Of a stretch of 64,000 bases of DNA, positions 13,912 through 27,549 are shown piece by piece. Within the stretch, counting starts at the first letter, position 1. Each line of letters starts with the position of its first letter. The position numbers and the translations under genes were made by a program. Origin of the DNA: Medicago truncatula. Lineage: Eukaryota; Streptophyta; Magnoliopsida; Fabales; Fabaceae. Under the pieces are notes generated by a model that had not been told where the DNA came from, made no database searches, and was given only the letters and a program-made list of their open reading frames with translations. Where the stretch lies: NCBI RefSeq assembly GCF_003473485.1, contig NC_053046.1, positions 40,881,832-40,945,831 on the forward strand, in the 5' to 3' direction.

Positions 13912-15582
13912 ATGGTTTTGAAGGTTTTTTCCTTTTTGATTCTACTTGTGATATGCTCTTTTGCTGTGGAAGCCATTAATCACAATCACAATAGTCTCAA
14001 GAAGAATGGATCTTCTCTTGCTGCAATAAAGTTTCCTCAACATCCAAGTTTCAATGTTGTTTCTTCTTCAGAAGACACTGATTGTAGTTTCTCAAATTCA
14101 GATAAATTTGGAACTACCATGAAATCAAGTGAAGAAAGTGATGATAAAGGTCAAAAAGGTGATGATTTTTCAGCTGAAAATCCACAGAACCAATCTGTGA
14201 AGTTTCATTTGAAACACATCTCAATGAAGAATGAAATTGAGCCTAAAAAATCTGTGATTGATTATTCTATAAGGGATTTAACAAGAATTCAAACTCTTCA
14301 TACAAGGGTCATTGAAAAAAAGAATCAAAACACAATTTCAAGGCTGCAAAAATCAACAAAGAAGCAAACAAATTCAAAGCAGTCCTACAAGCCAGCAGTT
14401 TCTCCGGTTGCGGCGGCCTCGCCGGAATATTCAAGTCAGCTTGTGGCAACTTTGGAATCAGGGGTGAGTCTTGGCTCTGGTGAGTATTTCATGGATGTGT
14501 TTATAGGTACACCACCTAAGCATTATTCTTTGATACTTGATACTGGTAGTGATCTTAATTGGATTCAATGTGTTCCTTGCATTGCTTGTTTTGAACAAAG
14601 TGGTCCATATTATGATCCTAAAGAATCTAGTTCTTTTGAAAATATAACATGTCATGATCCTAGGTGTAAATTAGTTTCATCACCAGATCCACCTAAGCCT
14701 TGTAAAGATGAGAATCAAACTTGTCCTTACTTCTATTGGTATGGTGATAGTTCCAATACAACTGGTGATTTTGCTTTGGAAACTTTTACTGTTAATCTCA
14801 CTACTCCTAATGGAAAATCAGAACAAAAACATGTGGAAAATGTTATGTTTGGTTGTGGTCATTGGAATAGAGGACTATTTCACGGTGCTGCTGGTTTGTT
14901 AGGATTAGGAAGAGGACCATTATCATTTGCTTCACAGCTTCAATCTATCTATGGTCATTCCTTTTCATATTGTCTTGTGGATAGAAATAGTGACACAAGT
15001 GTTAGTAGCAAGTTGATATTTGGCGAGGATAAAGAACTTCTTAGCCACCCTAATTTGAATTTCACTTCTTTTGTTGGTGGTGAAGAGAATTCTGTTGATA
15101 CATTTTACTATGTTGGGATAAAATCTATTATGGTTGATGGTGAGGTGTTGAAGATACCAGAAGAAACTTGGCATTTGTCAAAAGAAGGTGGTGGTGGTAC
15201 AATAATTGATTCTGGAACTACTTTAACTTATTTTGCTGAACCTGCTTATGAGATTATCAAAGAGGCTTTCATGAAAAAGATTAAGGGTTATGAACTTGTT
15301 GAGGGTTTTCCACCTCTTAAGCCATGTTATAATGTGTCAGGAATTGAAAAAATGGAGCTACCTGATTTTGGGATATTATTTTCTGATGGAGCAATGTGGG
15401 ATTTTCCTGTGGAGAATTACTTTATACAGATTGAGCCTGATCTTGTTTGTTTGGCTATTTTGGGGACTCCTAAATCTGCACTTTCAATTATTGGGAACTA
15501 TCAGCAGCAAAATTTTCATATACTTTATGATATGAAGAAATCTAGACTTGGTTATGCACCAATGAAGTGTGCTGATGTTTAA
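13912..15582 (+). CDS. Nepenthesin-type aspartic protease (A1 family), secreted
   Basis: One exon, 556 residues. An N-terminal hydrophobic signal peptide (VFSFLILLVICSFAVEA) is followed by a polar, Ser-rich prosegment to about residue 185. The first catalytic motif is DTGSDLNWIQC with Asp210, the second is IIDSGTTLTYF with Asp433. Between them lies the Cys-rich nepenthesin insert (CVPCIACFEQSGPYYDP and the CKLVSSPDPPKPC region). The C-terminus SIIGNYQQQNFHILYD is typical. The family cleaves proteins in the apoplast or vacuole; the prosegment would be removed on activation. The motif VIDYSIRDLTRIQTLH points to the subgroup of plant atypical aspartic proteases without a plant-specific insert. 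It lies between the two eL20 copies but has no duplicate here. The substrate is unknown. Confidence 0.93.
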   Translation: MVLKVFSFLILLVICSFAVEAINHNHNSLKKNGSSLAAIKFPQHPSFNVVSSSEDTDCSFSNSDKFGTTMKSSEESDDKGQKGDDFSAENPQNQSVKFHLKHISMKNEIEPKKSVIDYSIRDLTRIQTLHTRVIEKKNQNTISRLQKSTKKQTNSKQSYKPAVSPVAAASPEYSSQLVATLESGVSLGSGEYFMDVFIGTPPKHYSLILDTGSDLNWIQCVPCIACFEQSGPYYDPKESSSFENITCHDPRCKLVSSPDPPKPCKDENQTCPYFYWYGDSSNTTGDFALETFTVNLTTPNGKSEQKHVENVMFGCGHWNRGLFHGAAGLLGLGRGPLSFASQLQSIYGHSFSYCLVDRNSDTSVSSKLIFGEDKELLSHPNLNFTSFVGGEENSVDTFYYVGIKSIMVDGEVLKIPEETWHLSKEGGGGTIIDSGTTLTYFAEPAYEIIKEAFMKKIKGYELVEGFPPLKPCYNVSGIEKMELPDFGILFSDGAMWDFPVENYFIQIEPDLVCLAILGTPKSALSIIGNYQQQNFHILYDMKKSRLGYAPMKCADV

Positions 15583-15607
15583 CATTTTTTCAGGTTCTAA
15601 CTTTGGA

Positions 15608-15629
15608 CCGTCCGATATTATTCGGACGG
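15608..15629. other. Short perfect hairpin just after the protease stop codon
   Basis: CCGTCCGA (15608-15615) and TCGGACGG (15622-15629) form an 8-bp stem with a 6-base AT loop, 26 bases past the stop codon. It would sit in the 3' UTR. GC-rich arms stand out in an AT-rich flank. No function is known. Confidence 0.5.
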
Positions 15630-15899
15630 CCATAGATGTGCAAACCATGCAATCCTAATGGATTTGAAAGGTGTATACTGTATATTCTCATAATTGTAAA
15701 CATGGTGATTCAGAGGGTAGATTTTTGGTTTTTCATTAGATGGAAAGTTATATATACATAGAAAAGAAATAAGTTTAGGTTATATTTTTCAAGTGATAAT
15801 AGAATTTAGCCTTCAGAAAATTTCTGAAAGTCTGAAATTGGGTTATGACCAAACAGAAGCTTGTTTTGTATACATTTTAACAGATTCAATTGAGTTTAT

Positions 15900-18120
15900 T
15901 GTTTATTCAATTACTGTGTATGCTATTCTGTTATCTCTTTTGCTGCAACATTTTACTTTCTCATGAACCATTTCATTTTGTACATTTTTTATTTCACTTT
16001 GAAAATAAATGATCAAATAGTATAGTAGTTGTATTATTCAATGGTCTTTTTCTGTTAGGCCACTCAAACTTTTTGAATATAAAAGTAACAAATGCATGCC
16101 ACCAAGGAATTGGTCAACTGAATTGCAAAGAGTTCATGTACCATACATTTTGCCATCTATGTCTATTGGTTTATGGAATTTTACATTTGACAGATTTCTA
16201 ACCTGATTAGTGATAATCCTTTTTGTTTACTTGTTTTGTATGACTTTTATCTTTTGGTGGATTGGTATGTTTGCCAAAACATATACTAATAAAATGCAGT
16301 TTACCAACTACACCATTATTTAATTTCGTATGAGTGTGAAGTATGAAAGCTAAGTTTTCCATTCAATTGGTCTTGTGTGTATAAGCTGGAAAACCTTTAT
16401 TTGACTAATAGCATATGCATATTTTCCTCTTTCAATGTCCATTCAAACTTAGGCATGATGAAACAGAAATTATATTTTATTTGAGACCCATGTTTCACCT
16501 TGTGAATATTGACTTCCAGTTAAGTAAGCCATCAATTAGGTGAACATATATATTTCTTCTTTGCTGCCATGTGTTACTCTTAAACGTGTTTTTACAAATT
16601 TGTAAAAGAGAAATTTTCTAGTATTTTATAAAGAATAAAATAAAATGAAATGCAGCGACTAACTGTCGCTCATGAATTAGTTAGTGTAGCCCCACCTTAT
16701 ATTAGCTCTCACGTTTATGATGATGTACGGTCATATATTAAATAATTGATATTTAATGAAAAACTATGAATTTCTTTCCTAAAAAAAAAAAAAAACTACA
16801 TAGTTCGTATTTCGTCAGGAAAAAAGAAAACTATATAGTTCATATTTTGTCAAGAATTAATTTTACTAAACAATCCTTTGTCAAAATGCTCATTACAAAC
16901 AATGAATAGTTTCTCATGATATTTATAGAGGTCTAGTATGATCAAATAATTTATTATTTTTAAAGTAGTCTCTTACAAAAATTCCAAAAAAAAAAAACTT
17001 TCTTAGAAATTGTACTACGAGCTTTCTTCTCTCTCACAGGAGACTACGGTGTTGGGGTTTCTTTTGTCGGATTGAACAAGCATCACATTGTCACCAAGAA
17101 TGAATTACCTCCACGTCCCTGAACTCACAAGGGGAAACACAAGCAACGGGGTTCACTTCGTGAGGAACCTCATTAGATAGGTTGCTTCTTATGAGAAGTC
17201 TATTACGTTTTAACTCAAATAAGTTGAACTACTAAATCACATATGGATCAATTATCTTGTTTTTCTTTGTATCAATTTTCTTAACTTTTTCTTTTATTTT
17301 TTTTATCAAGAAGTTTAGTGGCTATAAATTCACTTTATAAGATGACTAGGTGAAATATTTGAGGTTCTGACCCCTGCATATTGCAACCTCACTGTCAACT
17401 ATGTTATGTTCACAGAGACTTTTCTAGAGTTTCTATACATGCTTGTGATTGATAAAAACTATTTTTTTTTAAACGAAATTATTTATCTCTCATGAAAAAA
17501 TGAAATATTTATGTATTTATTAACATAAACTTGTAAGTTTTTTAAAGAGTTAAATATGTTATTAATCATTATAAAATTACAAATCTTTCAAGTTTAATCC
17601 CTACCTTTTTTATAAAAAAATGGATGTTAAGCCCCAATTTTTTAATTTTTTAAGAACATTTCACTTTAGACCCTTCAATATCTCCTAGGCTCCATAAATG
17701 CACATAATTATGTATTGGATGTATGTTTGACAAAAAAATGTACATCTCATACATAACTATCATATGTGTACTTACAAGGTTTTAGAGACATTAGAGGTCT
17801 AAAGATAAAAACCGATTTTCAAATGACTCAATTGGGCTTATTTTATAAAAATATCCGAAGATTTTTTTTTAGACCCGCTCCATATCTCTTTAGCCACCTA
17901 AAATTATGAAATTACCCTTAATAACACATGATATATAACAACCGGAGCATCAGATACTTAACTACTGAACGTTCAGTTTAAAAAAATTTACTTAAAATTT
18001 CCATTTAGTACATCCGAATAGATAACTAAATGATGTTAATTTTAAAAATTCAAAATATTACAAAAAAAGATATAGAGGGGGCGTAAATAGAAATTTTCAA
18101 CATATAATGTTTCACTTCAA
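15900..18120. other. Intergenic spacer between protease and eL20 copy 2
   Basis: AT-rich with no convincing gene. A SINE-like piece at about 17325-17405 is listed separately. Confidence 0.45.
17325..17405 (+). repeat. SINE-like fragment
   Basis: The piece has GTTTAGTGGCTATAAATTCA followed by a stretch like GAGGTTCTGACCCCTGCATA. This matches in layout the inverse of the better preserved SINE at 61857-61988 (A-box-like AGTGGCTA, then a B-box-like GGTTC and CCCCTGCATAT). Confidence 0.45.
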
Positions 18121-18121
18121 T

Positions 18122-18168
18122 TGGGCCGAACTCATTGGCCCAAAAAAGCCCACATTCCATTAGGGTTT
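18122..18168 (+). promoter_or_regulatory. Site II and telo-box elements of eL20 copy 2
   Basis: TGGGCC (18122-18127), the inverse GGCCCA (18137-18142), AGCCCA (18147-18152) and the telo-box TAGGGTTT (18161-18168) lie about 100-140 bp before the ATG. The arrangement matches copy 1 but with one more site II motif. Confidence 0.75.
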
Positions 18169-18263
18169 TAGGTATAAACGATGCAGCTTCTTCCTCATTC
18201 ACCCTTTAGACAGCTACGACCAGCGGCGGCGATTCGCAATCTGAATCGGTGTTTGTCGCGAAA

Positions 18264-20160
<1,897 letters not shown>

Positions 20161-20599
20161 TTCAGTGAATCACATTTCCCCAGTGGAGTTGCTTGATTTA
20201 TCGGTTAGCACATTAAGAGCTTTTTGAAGATAATATTGTTTTAAGAAACTTATTTCCATCAAGACATAGTTTGCGTTTTTTCCTAGTTTGTTATTTACTG
20301 AGGATTTTGTTTTATCTTTTTGTTATGCAGTTATTTATTTTTCTCTTTTTGATGTACTGTTACAATCTCGGTTTTGAATTTAGCGATCACTTTGTTTCAA
20401 AGGAGGGTTTATAATTTTCTATTGTTTGCGCACTCTTATTGCTGCAAAAAATGTAAATCCAGATGCTCGAACCGAATGAACTAAGTTTTGCGATAGGGAA
20501 TGAACAAAGCTGTCTTGGTAATTGTGTCCAGCCTTGTAGGTTGTTTATTATGACTTCAGGCATTGTAAGCATTCGTTATTGTTTGGAGTTTGGACTATT

Positions 20600-22560
20600 G
20601 TTTTTCATGAACTTATTTTAAAATATCAGTTGGTTTTCTAAAGAACTTAATACAACGATGCATAGTGAGTGCAGGCAGTTTTCAATCGTATAAATGTACA
20701 TTAAACTGTATCAGTTACAATGCTGCCTAAAACATGAATGCAGAGAGACAGTAATGTGCCCTAGCCTAGCTTGATTGGTAATATAAGATTATTTCAGTGT
20801 CTTAGTTTTACAATGCCAATCTTAGTTGTTGGTCCCTCGTCTCCTTTTCAATGCGATTGTGTTTTAAAATGTAACATTATCTATTTGATCTATTTGATTT
20901 AATTACACTTTTGGCTCCTCAATGTATAGAAACATGCCAACTTGCAATACGGTCTATATATTAAAAAAAAAAATGCATCGACACTATTATGAAGATATCT
21001 ATCTTAAAATTTACATATTATCCCGTGGATACAAGACAAACACATATTGTATGCATACTATTCTATGAATATCCATCATCATCTAAATATTAAAATAAAA
21101 AGGTGAGTTAAAAAATTGTAAGAGAAATTCCCTAAAATAAAGATAGAGTTTGGATTCCACATTTGTCATTGTAGCGAGAATGTCACGTAACATTGCAAAA
21201 CCATAATTGGACATGTGACTTTATCATTTAAAAATGAAAAAAATAAAAAAGTTATACGTCACACTGTGGTTGGACAATGTAAATGACATTTCCGCTACCA
21301 TGTCACACATGTGATATCCAATTCATGAAGAATGATTGTCACACATGTGATATCTAGTTCACGAACAATGACACTATTATGCTAGATCTAGATGTTGCAT
21401 TAATCAAAGTTATTTAATGTATTTAAGATCTTTTATGTTCTGTGATCGATTGGGAATATTGTTTGTCGGTGTTTATGAAGAAAGAAAAATGTTAAAAAGG
21501 AGTTTGTTAGTTTGTAAAAAAAAAAAAAAAAAAATAGAGATAAAAAGAGTATGTTACTTTGTTTAAAAAACAAAAATAGAGATAAAACATAGTTTGTGTT
21601 AAAATGTGTGGTGCGTGGATCTTAATATTGTGTTGGTGGTCAAATCTTTCATCAAATTATAATCCCTTTTGATTCATCCAATTAATTATAATCCTTTTTG
21701 ATTCGCCTCTTCAAAAAAGAAAAATCCTTTTTGATTCATTCGGATGTTCGCTTCTCATATTTTTTTGTAAAATAGTTTCGTGCTCGTACGTGGGTTCGTT
21801 GGGTTGGTTGTACCTGGGTCGGGTTTAATGCCTTCAGTTTTTGTATCTTTTTATTTTAATTTAATATATTTCTCTTTTTCCCCAAAAAAACAATGTATGG
21901 TGCATTTGAAATTCATTTTTTTTTTTCGGATAAGGTTTGTATTTTATTTTGATTAGCTCTAAGTTTACCTTTTTTCTTCTTCTTTCATATATATCTTCTC
22001 TTCAATGTATTACATACTTTCTAACAAATAGACTTGGATATCTTAAGTTGTAGTTTGTAAAATCAATATGCAATTTCATAAGCTTGATGACTAAGCCATC
22101 AAACTAAAGAACAATACTTTATAGCCTTCAGTGTTTATCAATGTTTCAAGTTTCATATAGTTAACTGATTTTCAGCGTAAAAGTAAAAACTAAAGAACAA
22201 AATTAAGCACAAAAGCATAATATTTCATGCAAAATGTATTGAAGTTCAAACAAACCTATATAAATTATTTTTATGTATCCCTGACAGCTATTCAGTAAAA
22301 GGTAGAAAACAAAACTTTCTTGCGGTTGAAATAGAAAACAAATTAATTTGCAAATAGTTTGAACGTAAACCTTCAAAAAAATTAAATTGATACAACGTAA
22401 TTCATACCATCGTATTCACACGACTTCTTACTATTAGCAAAAAAAAAAAAAAAAAAAACCCACATGACTTCATATACTTAATAATAATTATAATATGTGC
22501 CATTAACAACCCACTTCAAATACTAGGCAAAATCAAATGCATGTGAAATCGTCATATACA
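20600..22560. other. Spacer between eL20 copy 2 and the first F-box pseudogene
   Basis: No gene was found. It contains A/T homopolymers and the 36-bp tandem pair at 21301-21372. Confidence 0.45.
21301..21372. repeat. 36-bp unit repeated twice in tandem, with a palindromic core
   Basis: Units 21301-21336 and 21337-21372 both begin TGTCACACATGTGATAT and differ at a few bases near their ends. TCACACATGTGA is close to a palindrome. Confidence 0.75.
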
Positions 22561-22589
22561 TATTGGATGAAAACAAGAAAAAAAATTAA

Positions 22590-23836
22590 TTATTCATTCC
22601 TCCTATTGGAAGAAAGCTTTTTTTGTACTTTCCTATATGAGAAGTGAGAACCAAACCTCCATGCTTTAACACCAAGATCCTCCTCAATCATCTTAGTACT
22701 TAAATCAACCCAAGCTAGTTTGCCATCAGTTTTCTGAAAGAATACTATATTGCAATTCTTCCCAACTCCGATGGGGTACTCAATGAAAGGTATGTGTTCA
22801 ACGGTAAAGACATTGGTCCATGATTCTCTAACATCGAGTTCGCCTAAAATTGATATATAAAAAGTATATGTCTCTAGATAAGTTGAGATCAATGCAATGG
22901 ACTCATTTAAAAGCACCAAGCGTTTCGCTTTGTATTCAACACATCGAGGACTAACATCCAAGTATGAGGGTGTGGGTGTTGTAATCAACACCTCATTACT
23001 AAAGTCAAATGATACCAAACATTCTTCAAAATTATCTGAATCATCAGTTCTAGCACACCAATGACACACTCCGTTCGTGTACAATCCGATACCTCGCTTG
23101 AACGTATACAAATAACAGTTCGGTATACAAACATCAAGCTTCCTCCAACAGTTACTTCTTAAAGAATATATCTCCCAAAAGGTCTCATAAGATGATCTAT
23201 CATTAATATAACTATCATCTTCAACTATATTATCTTCAACTAAGGGAAGATAATCTACAAATTGAACCACTTTATAGTCATTTGTTGCACAATCATAACC
23301 AAATCCTTGAAGAACATACCATGGGATCCGAGAAGGCAATACACACTAAAGACGGTTGGGAGGAATGACCTTGAATTCCCGAGTAGTTGGGTTCCATAGT
23401 ACAAGAATGCCATTAATTTTTCTTTTGAGACAAAAATTCCATTAATATTAACGGAACCCAAAATATAAATATGACGGTCATTCTCTTGAAATGGAGGTGG
23501 CCAATCAATTTTGACCTTATTTTTAAACCTCTCGCCTGAGAGCAAATAAAACTCACAAGGGATATGGTATTCATCTGTCGGTTCACCATGTAGAACGAGA
23601 TATGTATCATCGTAATGATTATTACTAGAAGTAGATGTCAAATTGTTGCGGTACATAATAATGAAATAAGAGTTTTGAAATAAGAGGGACCATGGCTTAC
23701 ATACACATTTGAATCTTTTCGACGATTTTAGAGGGAGTTTTGATAGAATACAAGATGTGATATCATCCGATATATATTTCCTAACCTTTTTCCTTGTTGT
23801 AGCAACAACCTCTGTTTCTTCGATCATCGTCTCCAT
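22590..23836 (-). pseudogene. F-box/FBA-domain protein, broken (copy 1)
   Basis: Minus strand. From METMIEETEVV (start codon at 23836) the F-box reads YISDDITSCILSKLPLKS followed by CVCKPWSLLFQNSYF. The FBA-type interaction domain follows (EFYLLSGERFKNKVKIDW). Near 23420 the frame shifts: the family motif LWNPTTREFKVIPPNRL continues only in another frame. An in-frame TAG follows that motif (about 23347) before CVLPSRIPWYVLQGFGYD. The rest (22590-23339) stays open and ends SSNRRNE. One frameshift plus one stop suggest a young pseudogene; gene-finders may call two short genes. Intact relatives act as substrate receptors of SCF ubiquitin ligases. Confidence 0.82.
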
Positions 23837-23914
23837 GTATGGAAACAGGTGGGAATGAGATTGAGAGAAAATTGTGTTGCAGTATCGAATATTTATTCCA
23901 TCCGGTAAAGCCAT

Positions 23915-24770
23915 TCCTGTATGAATACTTGTTAAAAATAACTTTTACATTGACATAAATATAGAAAAATATAATTCATATATTTTTAATTTTAAAGTAG
24001 TGTAAAAATATAAATTATATTTGAAGAATTTATCCAAACCCTCTATTTTTTCCTTCCTTTTTACAATCACCTCCTTCTAAACTCTCAAACAAACTCGTCG
24101 ATTTCATTTGAGAGTTTAAGGGGAGGACTTTGATAAAAGTAATGATAAAGAGGAAATAATTAAGAGTTTTGAGAGGGAAAGACTTTGAGAGTTTAGTTTT
24201 ATTCATAATATAAAACCAAGAAGGTTTTGGAGAGTTTATATAAATTCAAATTCAACCCCTACTATTGCACCTACATACGACAAGGTATTTCCCTTTCAAT
24301 TGAGCTACAATTATAAGCATTAATCTATCATTTTCTAAAAATAAATCTTTAAAAAATATGAAAGACTTCTTAATTATTTTAATCCCAAAGCCCTACCTCC
24401 GTCGAGCTATAGAGATTTTTTAACAACTTGGGTTTATCGGAATTAGATTATTTCAATTTTAACGATTTATTTTTTCTTTCTAATGGTGAAAATAAAATCA
24501 TCAAATCAAAGGATCTATTATTCAATTTCGATATGGAATTTATGAACTGGATTGAGGAAGTATTTTACATTGGATAGCGATGACTAGAATTAGTGTTTAA
24601 AAGTAGGGTAATCTTTATCTCACAAGTCGACCACGTTTTCTAAGATAGTGTCAAAGTAAAATTATTTCTGACCACGTCAATTAAAATTATAGAGACATGT
24701 CATTTGCTTTAACCAAAATTATTTCCATTAGGATTTGATAGCGTCAAAGTGACTGACTGAAGCCCTTTTT
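23915..24770. other. Spacer upstream of F-box copy 1
   Basis: AT-rich; GAGAGTTTAG-like motifs recur at 24090-24200. No gene was recognised. Confidence 0.4.
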
Positions 24771-25010
24771 GCTGGGCTCACTCTGTTTGGCAAGCTGACT
24801 TTTTGAAGATCATATGCTACTCTGACTCACTTTATATGGTGCAGTCACTGACTATGAACACTCACTCACCGTTTTCATCATTATGGCAACATGTTAGAGA
24901 TTACATGAAGAAAGATTGGAATGTTACGCTCCACCGCATCCTTTGTGAGAAAATGAGACAGAAATGGAATGCAAAGCTAATGGCAAAGAGCAACCTACAA
25001 GTATCAGCCA
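24730..25010 (+). pseudogene. RNase H-like domain fragment, probably from a LINE
   Basis: Forward translation gives EALFAGLTLFGKL in one frame and then KIICYSDSLYMVQSLTMN and HVRDYMKKDWNVTLHRILCEK in another. The order matches the plant RNase H-like domain (an acidic YSDS site and a late H-R-I-x-C-E-K run) found in LINEs and some host genes. A frame change and the short length mark it as a remnant. A host-derived RNase H pseudogene is the alternative. Confidence 0.5.
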
Positions 25011-25059
25011 GAATTTCATGTAAAGCATCAAGTAACATGCAATATATATTAAAGTGAAG

Positions 25060-26160
25060 TTTCAGAGAATCCAAGAATGAGTAACATGCAGTTAGAGATT
25101 GTGTAAAAATTCTGAGTATGTCTTGAGATCTCAAGATATTATAAGATGTTCCCTAATTCACATATTTTTCTCATGTGTTGAATCCACAACTTGATAAAAG
25201 TTTGTCCAGAATTGATGGAACATGCTCTTATGATCCATCTAGTCGTATCAATTTGGTAAGGACCAAATCTAGTCATATCAATACCATCTTGCTCTTGTGT
25301 GCAATTTGGAGTCTATTCTAAAGATTTTGCCACATATATGTCCCTCAAATCTCTGCCGGTACGAGATATAGGCATATAAAATTATTCAACAGCAGCACAA
25401 CATGAAATATCATTAGCAATATCAGTTGACTCAACATCAGTCATGTCCATATCCTCAGATTGTTCTCTTTTGGCTTTTGAGTTCCATTCAAGGAAGCTTG
25501 CATTTTATAGTATGCAAACAAGACATGATTTGTATCCTAAAGTTTAAGGCAAACTATTTCTCAAAAGAAATTTTATGTTCCTGCAAAATATTGCATCCAC
25601 ATGCTCAATTGTTTAGCTGCCACACTACAAGATAGCTGATGTGCAACATCTGTAGCAGAAGCAATGCTTGCATTGTTGACTGAAGTGAGCAAAAGTGAAC
25701 ACAACTAAAATGTACATTAAAAGCTGTTTTGTAGAAGCAGAACAATTGAATAACAATGATTCTTATCAAAATAAATACTAGCAGATTCGGTTATTGGTCG
25801 TGAGAGAGTGTCTCTTGTCATGTTCAAAGAAAAATAAACTCTAAATGGTTCTAATGATATGTGTGATCCAATGATGAAAGGAGTTGTTGGAATGGACAAC
25901 ATGATGAAAGTCAGATTTTTCAAGTAGAATGTAATGAAATTTATAAGCTATTTCTGTATAAAATCGGTAAAAGAGCATTCATACAATTGAAATAGAAACC
26001 GGAACAGTTTACATATAGAAAAAGAGTAAACTATCAAAATAAAAATAATAAAGAACAATTCTGTTATCTAACAGTTTGTTAATTTGGCAACACAATAAGC
26101 CACTCTACAAGGGAAAAATCTAGTAGGCTTAACTTCTGAGTGAAAACAGAAAACAAAAAT
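25060..26160. other. Spacer between RNase H fragment and F-box copy 2
   Basis: No convincing coding region, RNA gene or complete mobile element was seen. Confidence 0.4.
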
Positions 26161-26165
26161 CAATT

Positions 26166-27359
26166 CTAATTTATTCCTCCAATTGGAAGAATGCTTTCTT
26201 TATGGAGTACTATTTTACCATAAGAATGCCTTGTTATAACACCAATCTCCTCAATCATCTCGTTACTTACATCAAACCAGGCTAGTTCACCGTCTCTTTT
26301 CCTAAACAATATCTTGCCCTTCTTACCCGCTCCGATTGGATAATCAAGGCAAGGTAAAGGTCCAACAATGAAGAGTTTAGTCCATGATTCTTTTATACCG
26401 AGTTCCCCCAAAATTGATATGTGAAATGTACATGCCCCGATATATTTAAAATGAAAGCAATAGACCCATTTAATAGCACCAGTCGTCTCTTGAGAAACCA
26501 ACCAAAACTATCATCCACGTAAGAGGGTATGGGAGTTGTAAGCACAGATTCGTTGTTGAAGTTAAATGACACCAATTGAAAATGTTTTTCAGTTTTACTC
26601 AACCAATGACACACACTATTCATGTACACATCTCTATTGTCATAAGAGCGAGGTATATCGACCTCAATTTTCCTCCAAGAGTTACTATTTAAGCTATATA
26701 TCTCCCAAAAACAAACAGGTAGCAATTCACGGGTTATAGAAAATTCTGTAGGAGCCGAACCACCTTATAGTCATCTTCAACATAGTCATAACCAAATCGA
26801 GCGCCGCGATTATTGGCAACAACTTGCTTAATAGGGCTCGGTGGAATGGATTTGAACTCATGTGTAACTGGGTTCCAAAATGAAAGTGGGGTTCCACGAT
26901 TACAATAGAGACAAATAGTGGCATTAATACTAACGGAACCCAACATTTCAAAACGAGCATCAGCATGCAGATATGCTAAGTATGCGTCTACAAATACTGA
27001 GTCATCATATGGCGGTAGGTCATCCTCTTGAAATGGAGGGTTTGGCCAATCTAATTTGACCATATTCTCACACCTTTCACCGGAGAGAGAAGACAAAACA
27101 TTTTTATAATCTTAATAGCCAGCATCATCATCCGGCGTCGTTTGTACGAGTACAGATGCACCGTCATAATAAGAATGATCCTTCAGTAATAAATGGTTCC
27201 GGTACATAGTCATGAAATAAGAGTTATCAAATAAGAGGGACATACACATTCAAATCGCTTCAAAGATTTGAAAGGAAGTTTTGACAGAATAGAGAAGACA
27301 ATATCATCAGGTACATGATTGCTAACCTGAAAATGTGTATCATTAAACCATTTCTCCAT
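26166..27359 (-). pseudogene. F-box/FBA-domain protein, broken (copy 2)
   Basis: Minus strand, starting MEKWFNDTHFQVSNHVPDD and with F-box DDIVFSILSKLPFKSLKRFE. It is a paralogue of the copy at 22590-23836: both share ILSKLP(F/L)KS, the SGER motif, the WEIYSL motif, and C-terminal LGEL...ESWT...YPIG blocks. At least four breaks are visible: a small deletion inside the F-box after FECVC, a TAA before NVLSSLSGERCEN (near 27110), a frame change near 26740 and another near 26430. It ends ESILPIGGIN. It is clearly older or less constrained than copy 1. Its 5' end faces the NMD3-like gene across 190 bp. Confidence 0.85.
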
Positions 27360-27549
27360 TTCCAACAACGATTTTGGATTGCAGCTGTAATGAACAAGGC
27401 TTCTGTTTGAAAGTGATGTGATCTAGGGTTATTTTTGTCTGGACTCAATAATTTGCGGTTACTATTTTTAACTTTCAGATTAATAGTAATTTTTTTTTTT
27501 AACTCAAAGGAAATTAATTAATTTTTTATAAAGTGAATTAGGTCAAAAA

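Noticed and set aside
15608-15629. GC-rich hairpin as a bacterial-type terminator
   Set aside because: The host is a plant; the hairpin is short and not followed by a functional T-run of that kind. Kept only as a structural note.
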